DNA of 64,000 nucleotides from Sapria himalayana (lineage: Eukaryota; Streptophyta; Magnoliopsida; Malpighiales; Rafflesiaceae). Position 1 is the first letter of the stretch, and each line of letters starts with the position of its first letter. The DNA is taken from assembly GCA_029783825.1 (NCBI GenBank), contig JAREIK010002645.1:930001-994000 (forward strand). The letters are read 5' to 3'. Shown here piece after piece: positions 48,401 through 60,060 of this stretch. The notes beneath the pieces are model-generated. The model searched no databases, was not told the origin of the DNA, and saw nothing but the letters and a program-made list of their open reading frames with translations. A program made the position numbers and the translations under genes.

Positions 48401-49386
48401 TCATTCTCCTCTTGTATGTTGACGATATGTTAATCATAGGCCATGATACTAACAAGATTGCTATGTTAAAGAGAGAGTTGAGCAAGTCCTTCGCCATGAA
48501 AGACTTGGGATCGGCAAAGAGGATACTTGGCATGGCGATTTCTCGTGATAGGAAGAACGGGAAGCTGTGGTTATCTCAGGAAGACTACATTGAGAAGATC
48601 CTCAAGAAGTTCAACATGAGTAAGGCCAAGGCGGTTTGTTCTCCACTTGCAGGTCATTTCAAGCTAAATTCGGAGCAATGTCCTACAAGTAAGAAAGACA
48701 AGGTGGACATGAGTAGAATTCCTTATGCCTCCGCAGTTGGCAGCTTAATGTATGCCATGGTCTGCACTAGGCCCGACATTGCTCACTCTGTTGGAGTAGT
48801 CAGTCGGTTTCTCTCCAATCCTGGGAAAGAGCACTGGAAAGCAGTAAAGTGGATATTAAGATATCTGAGAGGTACTTCCAGGGTGTGTCTATGTTTTGGG
48901 GGCAGCGATACTATGTTAGTTGGGTATACCGATTCAGATATGGCAGGTGATATTGATTCCAGGAAGTCCGTTTCAGGATTCTTGATGACTTTTGCAGGGG
49001 GAGCCGTGTCCTGGCAATCGAAGCTGCAAAAGTGCGTGGCGCTATCTACCACAGAAGCTGAGTACATTGCAATCACTGAGGGTTGCAAGGAGGCTTTGTG
49101 GATGAAGAGATTCCTTGAGGAATTGGGTTTGCGCCAACAAAAGTATGTTGTATTCAGCGATAGCCAGAGTGCTATTCACCTCTCCAAGAACTCGTCATTT
49201 CATTCGAGATCCAAGCACATTGAAGTGAGGTATCATTGGATTCGAGACGTTCTCGAGTCAAAGCAGTTGCACTTGGCGAAAGTGCACACCAGTGAGAATG
49301 GTTCGGATATGTTGACGAAGACTTTGCCGAAAGAGAAGCTTGAGGCTTGTCGACGAAGAGCGGGCTTGTTGGAGCCCACCGGATGA
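45406..49386 (+). pseudogene. Copia gag-pol polyprotein with one in-frame stop
   Basis: One frame of 1,327 codons from ATG 45,406 to TGA 49,384-49,386, interrupted only by TAA at 45,631-45,633 (codon 76, in gag). Domains in order: UBN2-type gag; zinc knuckle with Cys at codon 229 and last Cys at 242; aspartic protease DSG at codons 296-298; integrase with an HHCC zinc site and catalytic Asp487, Asp550 and Glu585 (the D-E pair 35 apart, as in active integrases); reverse transcriptase with YVDD at codons 1004-1007; RNase H with TDSD (Asp1176), TEAEY and SDSQSAIH. All catalytic residues are present. The early stop would block the full polyprotein unless read through. Gag, protease, integrase, RT and RNase H together copy the RNA and insert it elsewhere in the genome. 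Confidence 0.95.
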
Positions 49387-49388
49387 GC

Positions 49389-49401
49389 CGGAGGGGGAGT
49401 T
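49389..49401 (+). other. Polypurine tract of the young copia
   Basis: CGGAGGGGGAGTT immediately before the 3' LTR; primes plus-strand DNA synthesis. The pol stop is three bases upstream. Confidence 0.9.
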
Positions 49402-50140
49402 TGTTGGGTCCGGCCCATCTTCGGGCCAAATTAATAAAATAATTAAACAAAAAAAAAAACGCAGCGAACAAATGCATCTTCGCTGTCGGTGAGTTTTATT
49501 TGATTTTTCTTCGGCATTCGTTCGTTTTTTCTTCTCTCTCGTTCAAGACAGCGCAACGCAAACGCGATTATCGTCGGTTGTTCATTTCAATTTTACTGGC
49601 ATCCGCTGGTTGTGACCAAGAGAGTGGACTCCGAGAACTCGAGCTTATATATAAAGCTTCACGCCTTTCTCTTCTGGTATGCACTGAATTGCAATCTCTG
49701 CCACTGAATTCATCATCTTCCCGACACCAATTTTTCTTCAAATTCCAGAAGCATGAGATACGAATGCGCATCAGATTTTTCCCAACAGAATCTTGATCCG
49801 AACACATAGCTTGTACACCGGTAGCTATGGACACTAGCATTGAGCTTTTGAACTACAGTCAAGTATCTCTTTGCTAATAATCTGTTTGTGTCTAGTATAT
49901 TCCTTGTTCTTCTGTCATATTATGTGAGTCATCAGAATGTTTTTCTGATTATGTCATTAGGATGTATATTGTTTTTCTTCCATTAGTCTTCTGCTATGTT
50001 AAGTTAGTCATATGAATGCTGTTTTCACTCTATGCTGGTTTTCTTATCTTGTGTGCTCTTGGTTCTTGATCTTTCATTGTGGTCTTAGTGTCTCTCTCTC
50101 TCTTGTGTTCTCTCTTCTTCCTATTTATATTTGCCCTACA
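49402..50140 (+). repeat. 3' LTR of the young copia
   Basis: 739 bp, offset by exactly 4,780 from the 5' LTR with no length change. Six substitutions were counted by eye. Confidence 0.97.
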
Positions 50141-50145
50141 CAAAC

Positions 50146-51130
50146 ATGATATAATATTAATTCTGGTTATAAAATTTATCAACACCTACTATGTAGATAA
50201 AGTGTATGCCTCACATGTTGAAAATTGCACTTGAATATATAGTTATGTAAAACATTATCTTCCAAAGTGGGCTTACATACACTAACCATGAGGACATTTC
50301 TATTTTTGCACACAAGATGAGGATGAAACCTAGATGTGTGTGTGTACATATTTCTTTGTATTTTTTCATGCACAAACACACACACGCACGCACGCATGCA
50401 CACACGCATGCACACACACATTGACCCACATAATTTATTGAATTAAAAAATATTTTATATAGGGGACCACAAAATGTTTAACATGTATGTGAGGTGGACA
50501 TGAAAAATTTGCATTAGATAGCAAAATAATTTCAAGAATTCTTATCAATTCACCACTCAGATTATTATTATGATGAGAATTAGATAGAAGAACAAGTTTA
50601 TTGTTGACAAAACCTACGAGATCAATTACATTCATCTTTAGCATCATAAACATGTAAGATTATCAAGTATAACACATATAACAAATAATTGATGAATGAA
50701 TTATCCTAGAAATAAAAGTTACATTTTCATTTCCAAACATGACTGAACAATGTCATGACTTCATCTAGTTCTGGTGTAATTTAGCAAAAGCATCAACCAT
50801 TGCAAACCCTAACTATAATCCAAAATGCAGAAAGATAAAAAAAATAATATAACATGCAATTTGTAACAAGAGGAAAGGCCTGCAATGTGATTCATATGAT
50901 TATATTGTACATTATGCTCATAGTTGGAAGATGATAAATATAAACCAACCTTAGAGATTATACACTCTCATGATGATGGCGGAAGACTCAAACTGACAAT
51001 AATGGCGTATGACTATGGAGGATGACGATGATGACAACAATGAAGACAATAATGATGGAGGAAGATCGATGATGATGATGGGCAAAGATGAAGGATGGTG
51101 AATTTGTCCTATATCATATTTTCTTATCAA
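50146..51130. other. Old CACTA flank with a (CA/CG)n tract
   Basis: No gene recognised. An alternating purine-pyrimidine tract (CACACGCACGCACGCATGCA-type) lies at 50,371-50,420. A GAT/GACGAT-rich patch at 50,970-51,095 is probably untranslated sequence of the old CACTA element. Confidence 0.4.
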
Positions 51131-51639
51131 ACATGTGTGATGTTAGTAATCATCATAAAACAAGATTGATAATTAGAATATATCCAGTATCAAATAATAG
51201 TGATGAAATTATTTTTCATTTCTAATTTAGTGATGGAATTGAATTCTGTTTATAAATTCTGAATTGAATCCCCTTTTCATTTCAAATTTTAGAAATGGAC
51301 AATCACATTTCAATTTTTATACATCTAATTAATATTTATATTTAATATATCTAGAAATGAATTTCTTCATCACCAAAGGTCGCACAACTTTACTCGCCAA
51401 CATCCCCTCATAAAACTTGCTACTGAAAGTTAAACCATTTGAATTTCTATCTCTAATTCCATTTCTAATTTCATTTTCATTCTCTCTCCATTTACTTGTG
51501 ACTTCTAATAGTGATAGAATCATTTTTCATTCTAAACTTTTTAGCAAAATTATTATTTTCATTTTTAATCCATTTCTAACTTTTGAAACATAATTGGTCA
51601 TTTTTATTTTTCATTTATATATCATTATTTGGTATAGTG
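51131..51639 (-). repeat. Right subterminal region and end of the old CACTA element
   Basis: Repeated 'catttctaattt(a)gtgatgga' and 'tccatttctaa' words, like those at 52.5-52.65 and 58.2-58.64 kb. They end at GGTATAGTG (51,639), a decayed inverted CACTA terminus. A (CA)n run follows at once, so the target-site duplication cannot be read. Confidence 0.5.
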
Positions 51640-52510
51640 CACACACACACACTCGCATTATTTGGTATTTTAATGCATAATATATACATACATACATATA
51701 TATATTTATGTGTGTGTGTGTGTGTGAATAATATACATGTGTGTGTGTGTACTATTGTATATGTATATACTTAATATAGATTATATTGTTTATATATATA
51801 TATGTGTGTGTGTGCACGCGCACGTGTGTGTGTGTGTGTGTATACATATATAGTACATATTAATATGTTGTATATACATCATACGCATATATATAATATA
51901 TACATTATAAGTATACATACAACATGTTCAAAATAAAAATATCTTTAAAATATCTTCTAACTTTTCATATTTAAACAAAAATACCTTAAAAATACAAAAC
52001 CCGATAATATATGTAACCATATAAAAAAATAAAATGTATTTTTGAAAGAACAATATAAAAAAGTAGATGTATATATGTATATAGTTTATACATAATATAT
52101 ACATATATACACACATGTATATACACAATATATGTATACAAGTATTATTCATATTTATATATATAATACATGTAATATATATATAAACAATATATACATG
52201 TATTATGCATGCATATACTATAAATACTATGTATATGTATACATGTATACATACTTATGTATATATATATGTATATTGTATATATTATATACATATGTAT
52301 ACTATATATATACATATCTATATATGTTTTGCTATATACATGAATATATATACATATATATTGTGTGTATATATATATACACAATATATATGTCTACCTA
52401 AATGTAGGTATAGAATATGCATTTATATAGACACATATATATTGTGTATATATATGGGTACACAATACACACACACACACACACACACATATGTATGTAT
52501 GTATGTATAA
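51640..52510. repeat. Compound (CA/TG)n, (TA)n and TATACATG microsatellite region
   Basis: (TG)n runs at 51,711-51,750 and 51,802-51,842 (with GCACGCGCAC between), long TATATACATGTATAC-type tracts to 52,400, (CA)n at 52,466-52,490. Open frames rich in Tyr/Ile/Cys come from the repeats. Confidence 0.9.
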
Positions 52511-52919
52511 ATTAATAATGACAAAGGAATCTTAAATTTCATCTCTAAATTTGTGATGGAATAAATTAGATTTGCAAGATCCATTTCTAAATTTAAAATA
52601 TTAGAAATTGATTTAGAAAAGCCATATTAGATTTCTAATTTCTACCGCATGAATATGTCTTATTTGTGCAGTTTTTTTGAGCTTTATACATTAAATAAGT
52701 ACATACATAAACCATTTAACTTGCAATCAAATAAGTATATTCATATATTATTCATCAAATGATATTTGCATAACATCAACTACAAAATAACACGTCAGAT
52801 AACAAACAAAAATGTCCATAAAATATAATACACAATTGATAACTTTGTTACTAAAACATTAACATAAAAACCATATAATTTCACAACAAAAATATTTGTT
52901 GCATAAAATTAACAACACA

Positions 52920-53300
52920 ACATCACAAACAACAACGAGTCCTTATCCTGATGAGTATTATCCTCCATAGATATTGATGGATCCTATTCAGAATGATGAA
53001 AAATAGATAATGCCTCTACTAACTTGTACAAAATTTTCTCAATTTTCAAAATCTTTTTTTATATTTTATCATCGCTTTTCATTCATTTATCCTCTTTCTT
53101 TTTTATTTCTTCACTTTTATTCTGTATATCCTCATTTTTTATTGAATCTTCATTCTTTTATCAAAATAAGTTAATGCAAGACATTTGTAGTCTCGTTATT
53201 ACTGAATACATGTATATTTTCTCCTCCACAAATTGTTAGTCGACTTCCTCTAATCCTGCCCATCCTTTGCCACTCGAATGGTTGCAACTCATGCACTAAT
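52920..53300 (-). pseudogene. TNPA-like tail of the right CACTA element
   Basis: Minus-strand Lys/Glu-rich coiled-coil-like sequence with stops. It is parallel in position and composition to 25,100-25,420 of the old CACTA element (both have 'gatgaaaaattgatg'-like and 'tcctctttc...atttcttcac' stretches). Assigned mainly by this similarity and its place downstream of TNPD. Confidence 0.45.
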
Positions 53301-53534
53301 CAAGTTACATAAACATCGAAATATACATAGGTAGTAAAACATATTATGAAAATGTCATAATAACAAAATATAATGATAAACACATTGATATTCAAAAAAG
53401 CAAATAAAAAATGTTTATAGAACATCCAAATTATAACGATTAAAAAATAAGCATGACAACATAACAAGACAGTCAATAAATTTTAATCATTATGAGGAAT
53501 TTATAACAAATCATCACCATTTATATATTCATTT

Positions 53535-56500
53535 TTATGATTCTATAATTAATTTTTCCTCGTTATCTTTTTCAACATGGCAATCATCAATGTTTAAATA
53601 GTTTTCACTTTCAGCGAGTAATATTTGATTTTTGGGATCCTTCATATGCCCCATTAATGATTGAATAAAGTTCCACATTATTCTTTTGAAATACAAATAC
53701 ACATGATGGAGTGACAATAACATCATTTTCAATAATTTTTATGGCTTATCTAGGCTTTATTTTATGTATTTCCCATTGGTCACATCAAATTCTTCTTGTG
53801 GTTAGATAAGTGGTGTAACACACTTTTCTAGCTAGTACCGCAAGAATAATTGGCTCGTACTTATGATACTGTTTCTTACGGTGCATATCAACAAGGTTGT
53901 ATTGATTATGAATTCTAGTACTGATATTTAGAATATGATCAAACCATTCACACTTAAATAGAATTATCTTCTTAATTGGTAAAGTAGGATACCCCATGTA
54001 TAGAATTTTAATTAGTCGACTTTGAAGATCAATAGTAGATGTAGTATAGTAAGACCCCTTGATGCAAACACTATTGTTCATTGTAGTTCTAAAAACTATA
54101 TTTCAAAGTATGAAATTTACATCCATTTACATAATGAATGGGATACATCTGTAAACTTCATAATAGACCTTTTATAAGATCCTTCATTTGTCTATTATAT
54201 ATATTTGATGATGAAAATTATACCTATAAAATGATAAAGAATAAATTCATTATACATGTAACTTTAGAACCAATAATGATAAGTTATATACTGATAAATT
54301 TTTCAATCCAATTTGTGAAATCTGTTTCAAGCTTTGCATCAATTGAACTGTCATCAATAAGAGGTTCTCTTTGTTTTAATTCCTTAGCATAAATTTTTCA
54401 AAAATATTATTGAAGGTATTTTGAATTATTAAAAAGCTATATCGCATATAACGACAAAGAAATTAGAATTTGAAATTATTATAAATCTTACTCAATATAA
54501 GGTATAATTTTTTTATAATTCAACAAAATGCATGCATGTGCAGCATGATATTCCTCGTCATCTTAAAAATATTTTGATATTACTTTACCATATGATCGAC
54601 CCACATATCTAAAAATAGAAAGCATATTATTTTCTTATAATCTATTTCTCATACCATATATTTTATTTGGTGATAATTTGCTATGCAAATTATATAATTA
54701 TGACTGAAAGTATTGCACACAAAAGGCTGAAGTATCTTCAACCAAGTAGGCATTGCATATCGATCCTTCAACTTTGACTTTATTTTGAACATTGTTTTTC
54801 AATTTTTTAAGATATCTAAAATAGATATATATTAGAAAAAAATATTCATCAAATACATTTAAATTTCTAGATAAATAAATGAAATTTATATAACATCTCA
54901 AATGTATACAACCATCTATATTTCATAGGGCCTGCTATCATGAATTCATTAGGTAGGTGGACTGAAAGATATTCTAATTTCCATAGAGTCAAAGAAGCTA
55001 AGAGGAAAAATATGTCTAAGTTTGTATTAAATAACGGGGATGTCATTTTGTAATTGCTCTATTTCTTCTTTTGTTATGATATTACAATTGAGATTCTTAA
55101 AAAAATATTTATTTCAGTCAATACTCTCAAATATTATGTGGAAGTAATTCACAAAATGGCATATGTATTATGCTTCTTCATATCAATACATCTTCCATGT
55201 TAAATGCATATCTATCAAGAAACATGAGCTCTATCTGCCATTTGCATAAAGCTTTATTTGCATACTTATCAAAATTATAACAAGCCCAAAAGAATTTATT
55301 TATTGATTCGCCTCTATGTAACTTTGATAGGAATAGAACTCTTTCAAATCCTCTTATGATTTGGCATTATCTTTATTTTTTTTTCTACATTCATGATAGT
55401 GTTAAAAATATTATCAAAATTTTTTTCCCAATGTACATAACATCTAAGTTGTGCCTGATTATGACATATCTTAAATGCATCAATATTCATCTAAAATGGA
55501 TGTTATACATGTAAAAAGTTATAGTGGTCATCAAACCAATAAGTTTTTTATCATTTGCTCAAATAAAATATATTTGAGTTTTCTATGCAATAAGGACAAG
55601 CTAATTTCTTATAGTATTCTATCATGACAACATTGAATATGCAAGAAAGTCACTTATAGCCCACATAAGTATTGCTCACATTTTGAAGTTTAGATTTCTA
55701 GATATATCATATGTTTGGACACCATCCTTCCACAAAAAATTGAGATCTGCTATAAGGGGCTATGAAAAAATATCTAATTTGTCCTTTAAGTTTCTCAGAC
55801 TAGACATGATAACACACAAAAATATGTACTCATCTTTCATACATATCCATGGCGATAAATTATAAGGTATGACAATAATCGGTCATGAAGAGTATTGTTG
55901 CCCTTTTGTTCAAATGGCGAAAATTCATCTATGCACAGGCATAATTTAATATTTCAATTTTATCTATAAAAAATATATGACAATCATCAAAATATTTCAA
56001 AGAAGAAGAATATGAGAAATGCCGCATCGCTTCATCTTCATTAATATACTCTTTATGCTAACTCATACCATTAGTAGTGGCTCTAGATGCAAATAATATT
56101 TGTAAACGAGTAGTCAATAAAAATAATACTTCTTTTTATGAGAAATATTTGTTTTCTATATTTTACATACTATATTTCTTTTGTATTGAGGATAATTAGA
56201 TAAATTACATTTAATTACTTCACTGTTGATGCCTCATTATATCATGTAGCTATTAGTACAATAATATATTATTTCATGAGTAAACTCAAACCTCGCATTA
56301 ACTTATTTATGCTATAAAAACTATATGTCATGATGTTTTTATTTAGTAATAATTTAGATAACAACTAGCATATTTTATCATGATACTTTTCTAAAAAATA
56401 TATTTTACCTTTAAATTCAAGAGTCTAGCCACTGTAGATAACTTTGAGTGATTATACAGATTACATGACCAAATCTCTTCTTCTAAGGCCTTTAGCAATT

Positions 56501-56990
56501 CATAAATTATTTTACCGATGATATTGAGATATCGTTAGTGACATTCGAATTTAATGAATGACTAATAACATTTTTCAACATTACTTCATGTTCACCATTA
56601 GGATTAGCATATTCCATTGCAACATATAAAATAATACTTCTATATACAAAATGCTTTGTTATTTGTGGCACGACTAATTTTTCATATTTATATCAAACAT
56701 AATTGTCTCTAATAGATTCATTCTTTGTATGATGATGTCGCACTATGTTCACATCTTAGAAACTATGATTTTGGCATTTACAATCATTACATGGGTATCT
56801 TATTTTTGTTTCATCTATAAATTCAGAGTTATTTTCAGCAAATCCAATAAACTTTTCAATCCCCTTTGTAGATTCATTAGTTAAAAACCTATCTTCAGCC
56901 TTACATTCATCAATTGACGATCATGTTGTATGCTATTTTCTATTCTTATAATACATAACATAATTATTTTTTGAATTATAAACATGTGTA
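53535..56990 (-). pseudogene. TNPD transposase remnant (tnp2, DUF4218, DUF4216)
   Basis: The minus strand keeps the full domain order of a CACTA TNPD despite stops and frameshifts. The N-terminal part lies near 56,775-56,950. The tnp2 block at 55,690-55,860 contains WICMKDEYIFLCVIM, then DGVQTYDIS and MWAISDF. DUF4218 at 54,700-55,190 contains YLKKLKNNVQNKVKVEGSIC, then NAYLVED. DUF4216 at 53,785-54,081 is a 98-codon open stretch with KGSYYTT, ILFKCEWFD and KYEPIILAVLARKVCY. A 65-codon open part at 53,535-53,732 is the likely C-terminus. TNPD is the transposase that cuts CACTA termini. This copy is dead, but it is the most complete TNPD here. Confidence 0.75.
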
Positions 56991-58199
56991 TAGAATTTTA
57001 TTTGTTATAAAAATTGAATAACATATTTATGACATTACATCTAATAAAAAAATTTTAGTAACATCACTATTAGATAATTTTGGATTAAAATGAGATATGG
57101 TGGGTCGCTTCAATTTTTTTGATATTTATCAAAAAAAATAGGTTATAATTTTATCATTTACATAAAACTAAATATTTGATATTTTTCTATATTGGATGAA
57201 ATTTCATAAATAAATAAAAAAATAAAAAATTACAATCTGATAATTCATGATTTCTAAATTAATAATTAGTACTAACTAATTAGACAAACACATTTTATAT
57301 AATAGAAATAATAAAAAAAGTATCAATATCAATGTGTTTAAATTTGTCAATGAAAAAACAATAAAAATAAATAAATTATTGATAGAGAAAATTAACAAAT
57401 TAATAGAAATATTTACTAATCTATATGAATCATGTAGTATAAATAACCATATACCATATGTGATATGTAATATGATTTTATTATTTTAATATAAAATAAA
57501 GGGTGATGTTATTTATTTTATTGCATATTTAGTGAAATGTAGATTAAATAGTTATATCAATTCTAAAATGAGCTTATTATTTTTTTTGGTTTTATAATTG
57601 TTCATTTTGTTTCATCCTTCCAATTGTATACCCTCAATTTTTTTTTTGCAATTTTCATTGTTATTACAAATAAACATTTAGTTTTTTTACAATATTTATA
57701 AATTATTCATTGTTAAAGTTACATCATTAGTATGAGTTGTTCTTTTAAAAATTATTATATTTCATCTAATCATAGTAAGCAAACAAAGCCCATATTAATA
57801 AGAACAATAAAAACTAAAGGTCAATAATAAAATGTACAAAATATTCATATCTCAATTAGGTAACACGAATATTTAATAAATCCAAATGGATGAAAAAAAT
57901 GTAAGATGTGTAATTTATCAATTAGAATTATAATCATTCAACAAAACAATAATATAAAACCTAATAAGAATGTTAAAAATGAAAACAAACTATACACAAC
58001 ATCAAAATGTATAAAAATAATTATTCCCAAATACGATACATATGGAATAAAATAAAAATAAAAAATTCATATCTCAATAATGGATGAAATGCATGTTGAT
58101 TAATAACTGGAGGAAATGAAATTCACAAACAATTCGGATGAACTCAAAATCTAAATGAAAAACCTCCAAACCCTAACAGTGTTCAAAGTTTAGAAGTTT
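56991..58199. other. AT-rich 5' part of the right CACTA element
   Basis: No coding motif seen between the TNPD N-terminus and the right subterminal repeats. Probably promoter and leader of the element. Confidence 0.4.
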
Positions 58200-58645
58200 T
58201 TTTTGATAAATTATTTATCATAATTTAGCGATTGAATTTATTTTCATTTCTAATTTAGCAACGAAATATTATTTCATTACTAAATTTTTTTAAATGATAT
58301 AGTTATAAATGAGTATGTCGTTTCTCATTTAGCGACTGAAATTATTACCATCGCTAAATGTAGAAATAAATTAGTATAAAATTTCTAAAAATACACTGAT
58401 ACTTAAATTTTTGTTGCTAGATACTACGTAATCATATTCGCACCCCCACTTCGCATCACAATTAGCAATTGCATTAAAAAATATATAACAATCATTTGCT
58501 AATTAGCAATGATTTTTTTTTTCATTTCAAATTATTTCATAATTTATCATTTTCATTTCTAATATAATTTAATTCTGGTCCTAATTTTAGAAATGAAATT
58601 ATATATTTCTAATTTCCATTTCTAATTGTTTATTTTCTTGTAGTG
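58200..58645 (-). repeat. Right terminus and subterminal repeats of the right CACTA element
   Basis: Words 'atttagcga', 'catttctaatttag' and 'tttctaatt' recur. The terminal CACTACAAGAAAATAAAC (minus strand) is a canonical CACTA end. Confidence 0.75.
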
Positions 58646-59215
58646 ACATATTTTATATACACCATTATACATATATAATAAGCATACATATGGTATATAT
58701 GTATATACCCATGTATAGTATATATATATATATATAGTATATAGTAATATATACATATATATCTATATATGTGTGTGTGTATAAATATATAGTATAAATA
58801 TGTATTGTATATAATTATATGATGTACATTGATAATTATGTTATGGGGACTAAATTTAAAAATATTTATAATTTAGTTTTCAAATCAAAAAAAAAAAAAT
58901 CGTGTCCAAAAATTCAAATATTTACATTTTGGGTTTTAAAATTCCTCACCACAATTGTTGCCCATCTCTCGCCAAGTCAAATAAAAAAAAGTGAGAAATA
59001 TGTTTTAGGCACTTTATTTGAAAATAAATGGGAATTTGGTACAAAGAGTTGTAATTGGGTCCATTAGTATATTTGACAAAAAAATAATTGTATTTGAGGA
59101 ACCAATGGAAAATATGTTCAAATAATACCAAAACTACCCTCGAAACAAATCTAAATATTAATCTTATTTATTATTATACCACTTTAACTTTATAGATCAA
59201 AATGAGAATTCATTT
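58646..59215. other. AT-rich spacer with (TA)n / (TGTG) microsatellite
   Basis: TATATATA and TGTGTG tracts at 58,660-58,800. The 82-codon plus frame at 58,819-59,067 has no recognisable motif. Confidence 0.35.
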
Positions 59216-60060
59216 TCGAATAATATAACGCCGTTAAGACATTGTAGCTCGTGAATAACTAATATGGAGATGGTGGTCTTCTTCGATCTCCCCACCGTGA
59301 AGAAAGCTATCTAAAGGTTCCTTCCTGAACTCGAGCCCAGCCGACTCTCCCATGAATCCTCCCACTTCTGCTCTCTCTCTATCTCTCTGTTGAAGGCGAC
59401 TGAAGCAATAAACGGTAAATATATCGGCATACCCATACTATGTATATACATGTATATATAGTACAATATATATAAATACACTAAATTCATATATACGTGC
59501 ATACCAATCCATTCACATACTATGTATATCCATTCATATACAAGATGATATCAGTAAATACATGTATACTGCAATATACATGTATGTATATAGAACACTA
59601 AATATATATATATCGTTGTATACTCGACAGCCATATATAATTATTTGTATGTAGATATATAAACACACACACACATGTTCCTTTATCATGTTTCTTTATC
59701 CACATTGTATATACGTTTATCTTAAACGATAAGTCACTATAATAGTATATAAATATATCAGCAGCAGTTAAAATATTTTCAAAGTGTAGATTTTAAGAAA
59801 ATATAAAACTTCCTTCCCAATTTATAGTCATCTCGTCTAGACGCCAAAGAATTTTGATATTGTTTGGGGAGGGAAAAAGAAGGGGCACGCGCCACCAGCA
59901 TTCGGGTTAATGGAGAAAAGAAATGGTGTGAGGATAGGGTTTATAGAGAGGAGGCAAAATTCATATTCAAAGAACACATCACTCATGTTTTTCTTAATTT
60001 CTGGCCACTTTTTGATTTTGATTTTGTTGTGAGGAAGAAAGCATAGAGATAGGGTTTTAC
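59216..60060. other. Unrecognised GC-richer patches, possible exon or leader fragment
   Basis: 59,220-59,410 is less AT-rich than its surroundings and contains an ATG in fair context (59,263) followed by MEMVVFFDLPTVKKAI and a stop. 59,860-60,046 has a 60-codon plus frame (MGREKEGARATSIRVNGEKK...) with no family I recognise. A (TA)n / (CA)n-rich stretch separates them. These may be gene fragments or element leaders; no function is assigned. Confidence 0.25.

Larger units (their letters stand above)
44622..50140 (+). mobile_element. Young, complete Ty1/copia retrotransposon
   Basis: 5,519 bp with two 739-bp LTRs (TG...CA), a primer binding site, one gag-pol frame and a polypurine tract. It is flanked by a perfect 5-bp target-site duplication, CAAAC (44,617-44,621 and 50,141-50,145). 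I count six base differences between the LTRs (0.8%). The internal part is far less AT-rich than the surroundings. The copy has one nonsense codon in gag and otherwise looks intact. It inserted into the flank of the old CACTA element. Confidence 0.97.
24945..51639 (-). mobile_element. Old composite CACTA (En/Spm) element, split by later insertions
   Basis: Interpretation joining three pieces: TNPA/TNPD remnants at 24.95-27.95 kb, flank sequence at 43.2-44.6 and 50.1-51.1 kb, and a CACTA-type right end finishing TATAGTG at 51,639 with subterminal sequence at 51.13-51.64 kb. Between them lie a whole inner CACTA element (28,702-43,227) and a young copia (44,622-50,140), both with target-site duplications. 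The right-end subterminal sequence resembles that of the CACTA element ending at 58,645 (repeated 'catttctaatttagYga'-like words). The left end is not located, so the span is tentative. Confidence 0.45.
52520..58645 (-). mobile_element. CACTA (En/Spm) element with TNPD and TNPA remnants
   Basis: The right end TTTTCTTGTAGTG finishes at 58,645 (inverted CACTACAAGAAAA). Subterminal 'catttctaattt' and 'tttagcgac' words lie at 58,200-58,640. Related words at 52,540-52,640 mark the left subterminal part. The left terminus itself is not found and may have been lost in the microsatellite region. Coding remnants on the minus strand run TNPD then TNPA, the standard order. Confidence 0.65.

Noticed and set aside
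52132..52510. Tyr/Ile/Cys-rich frames on both strands
   Set aside because: Products of (TA), (TATACATG) and (CA) microsatellites.
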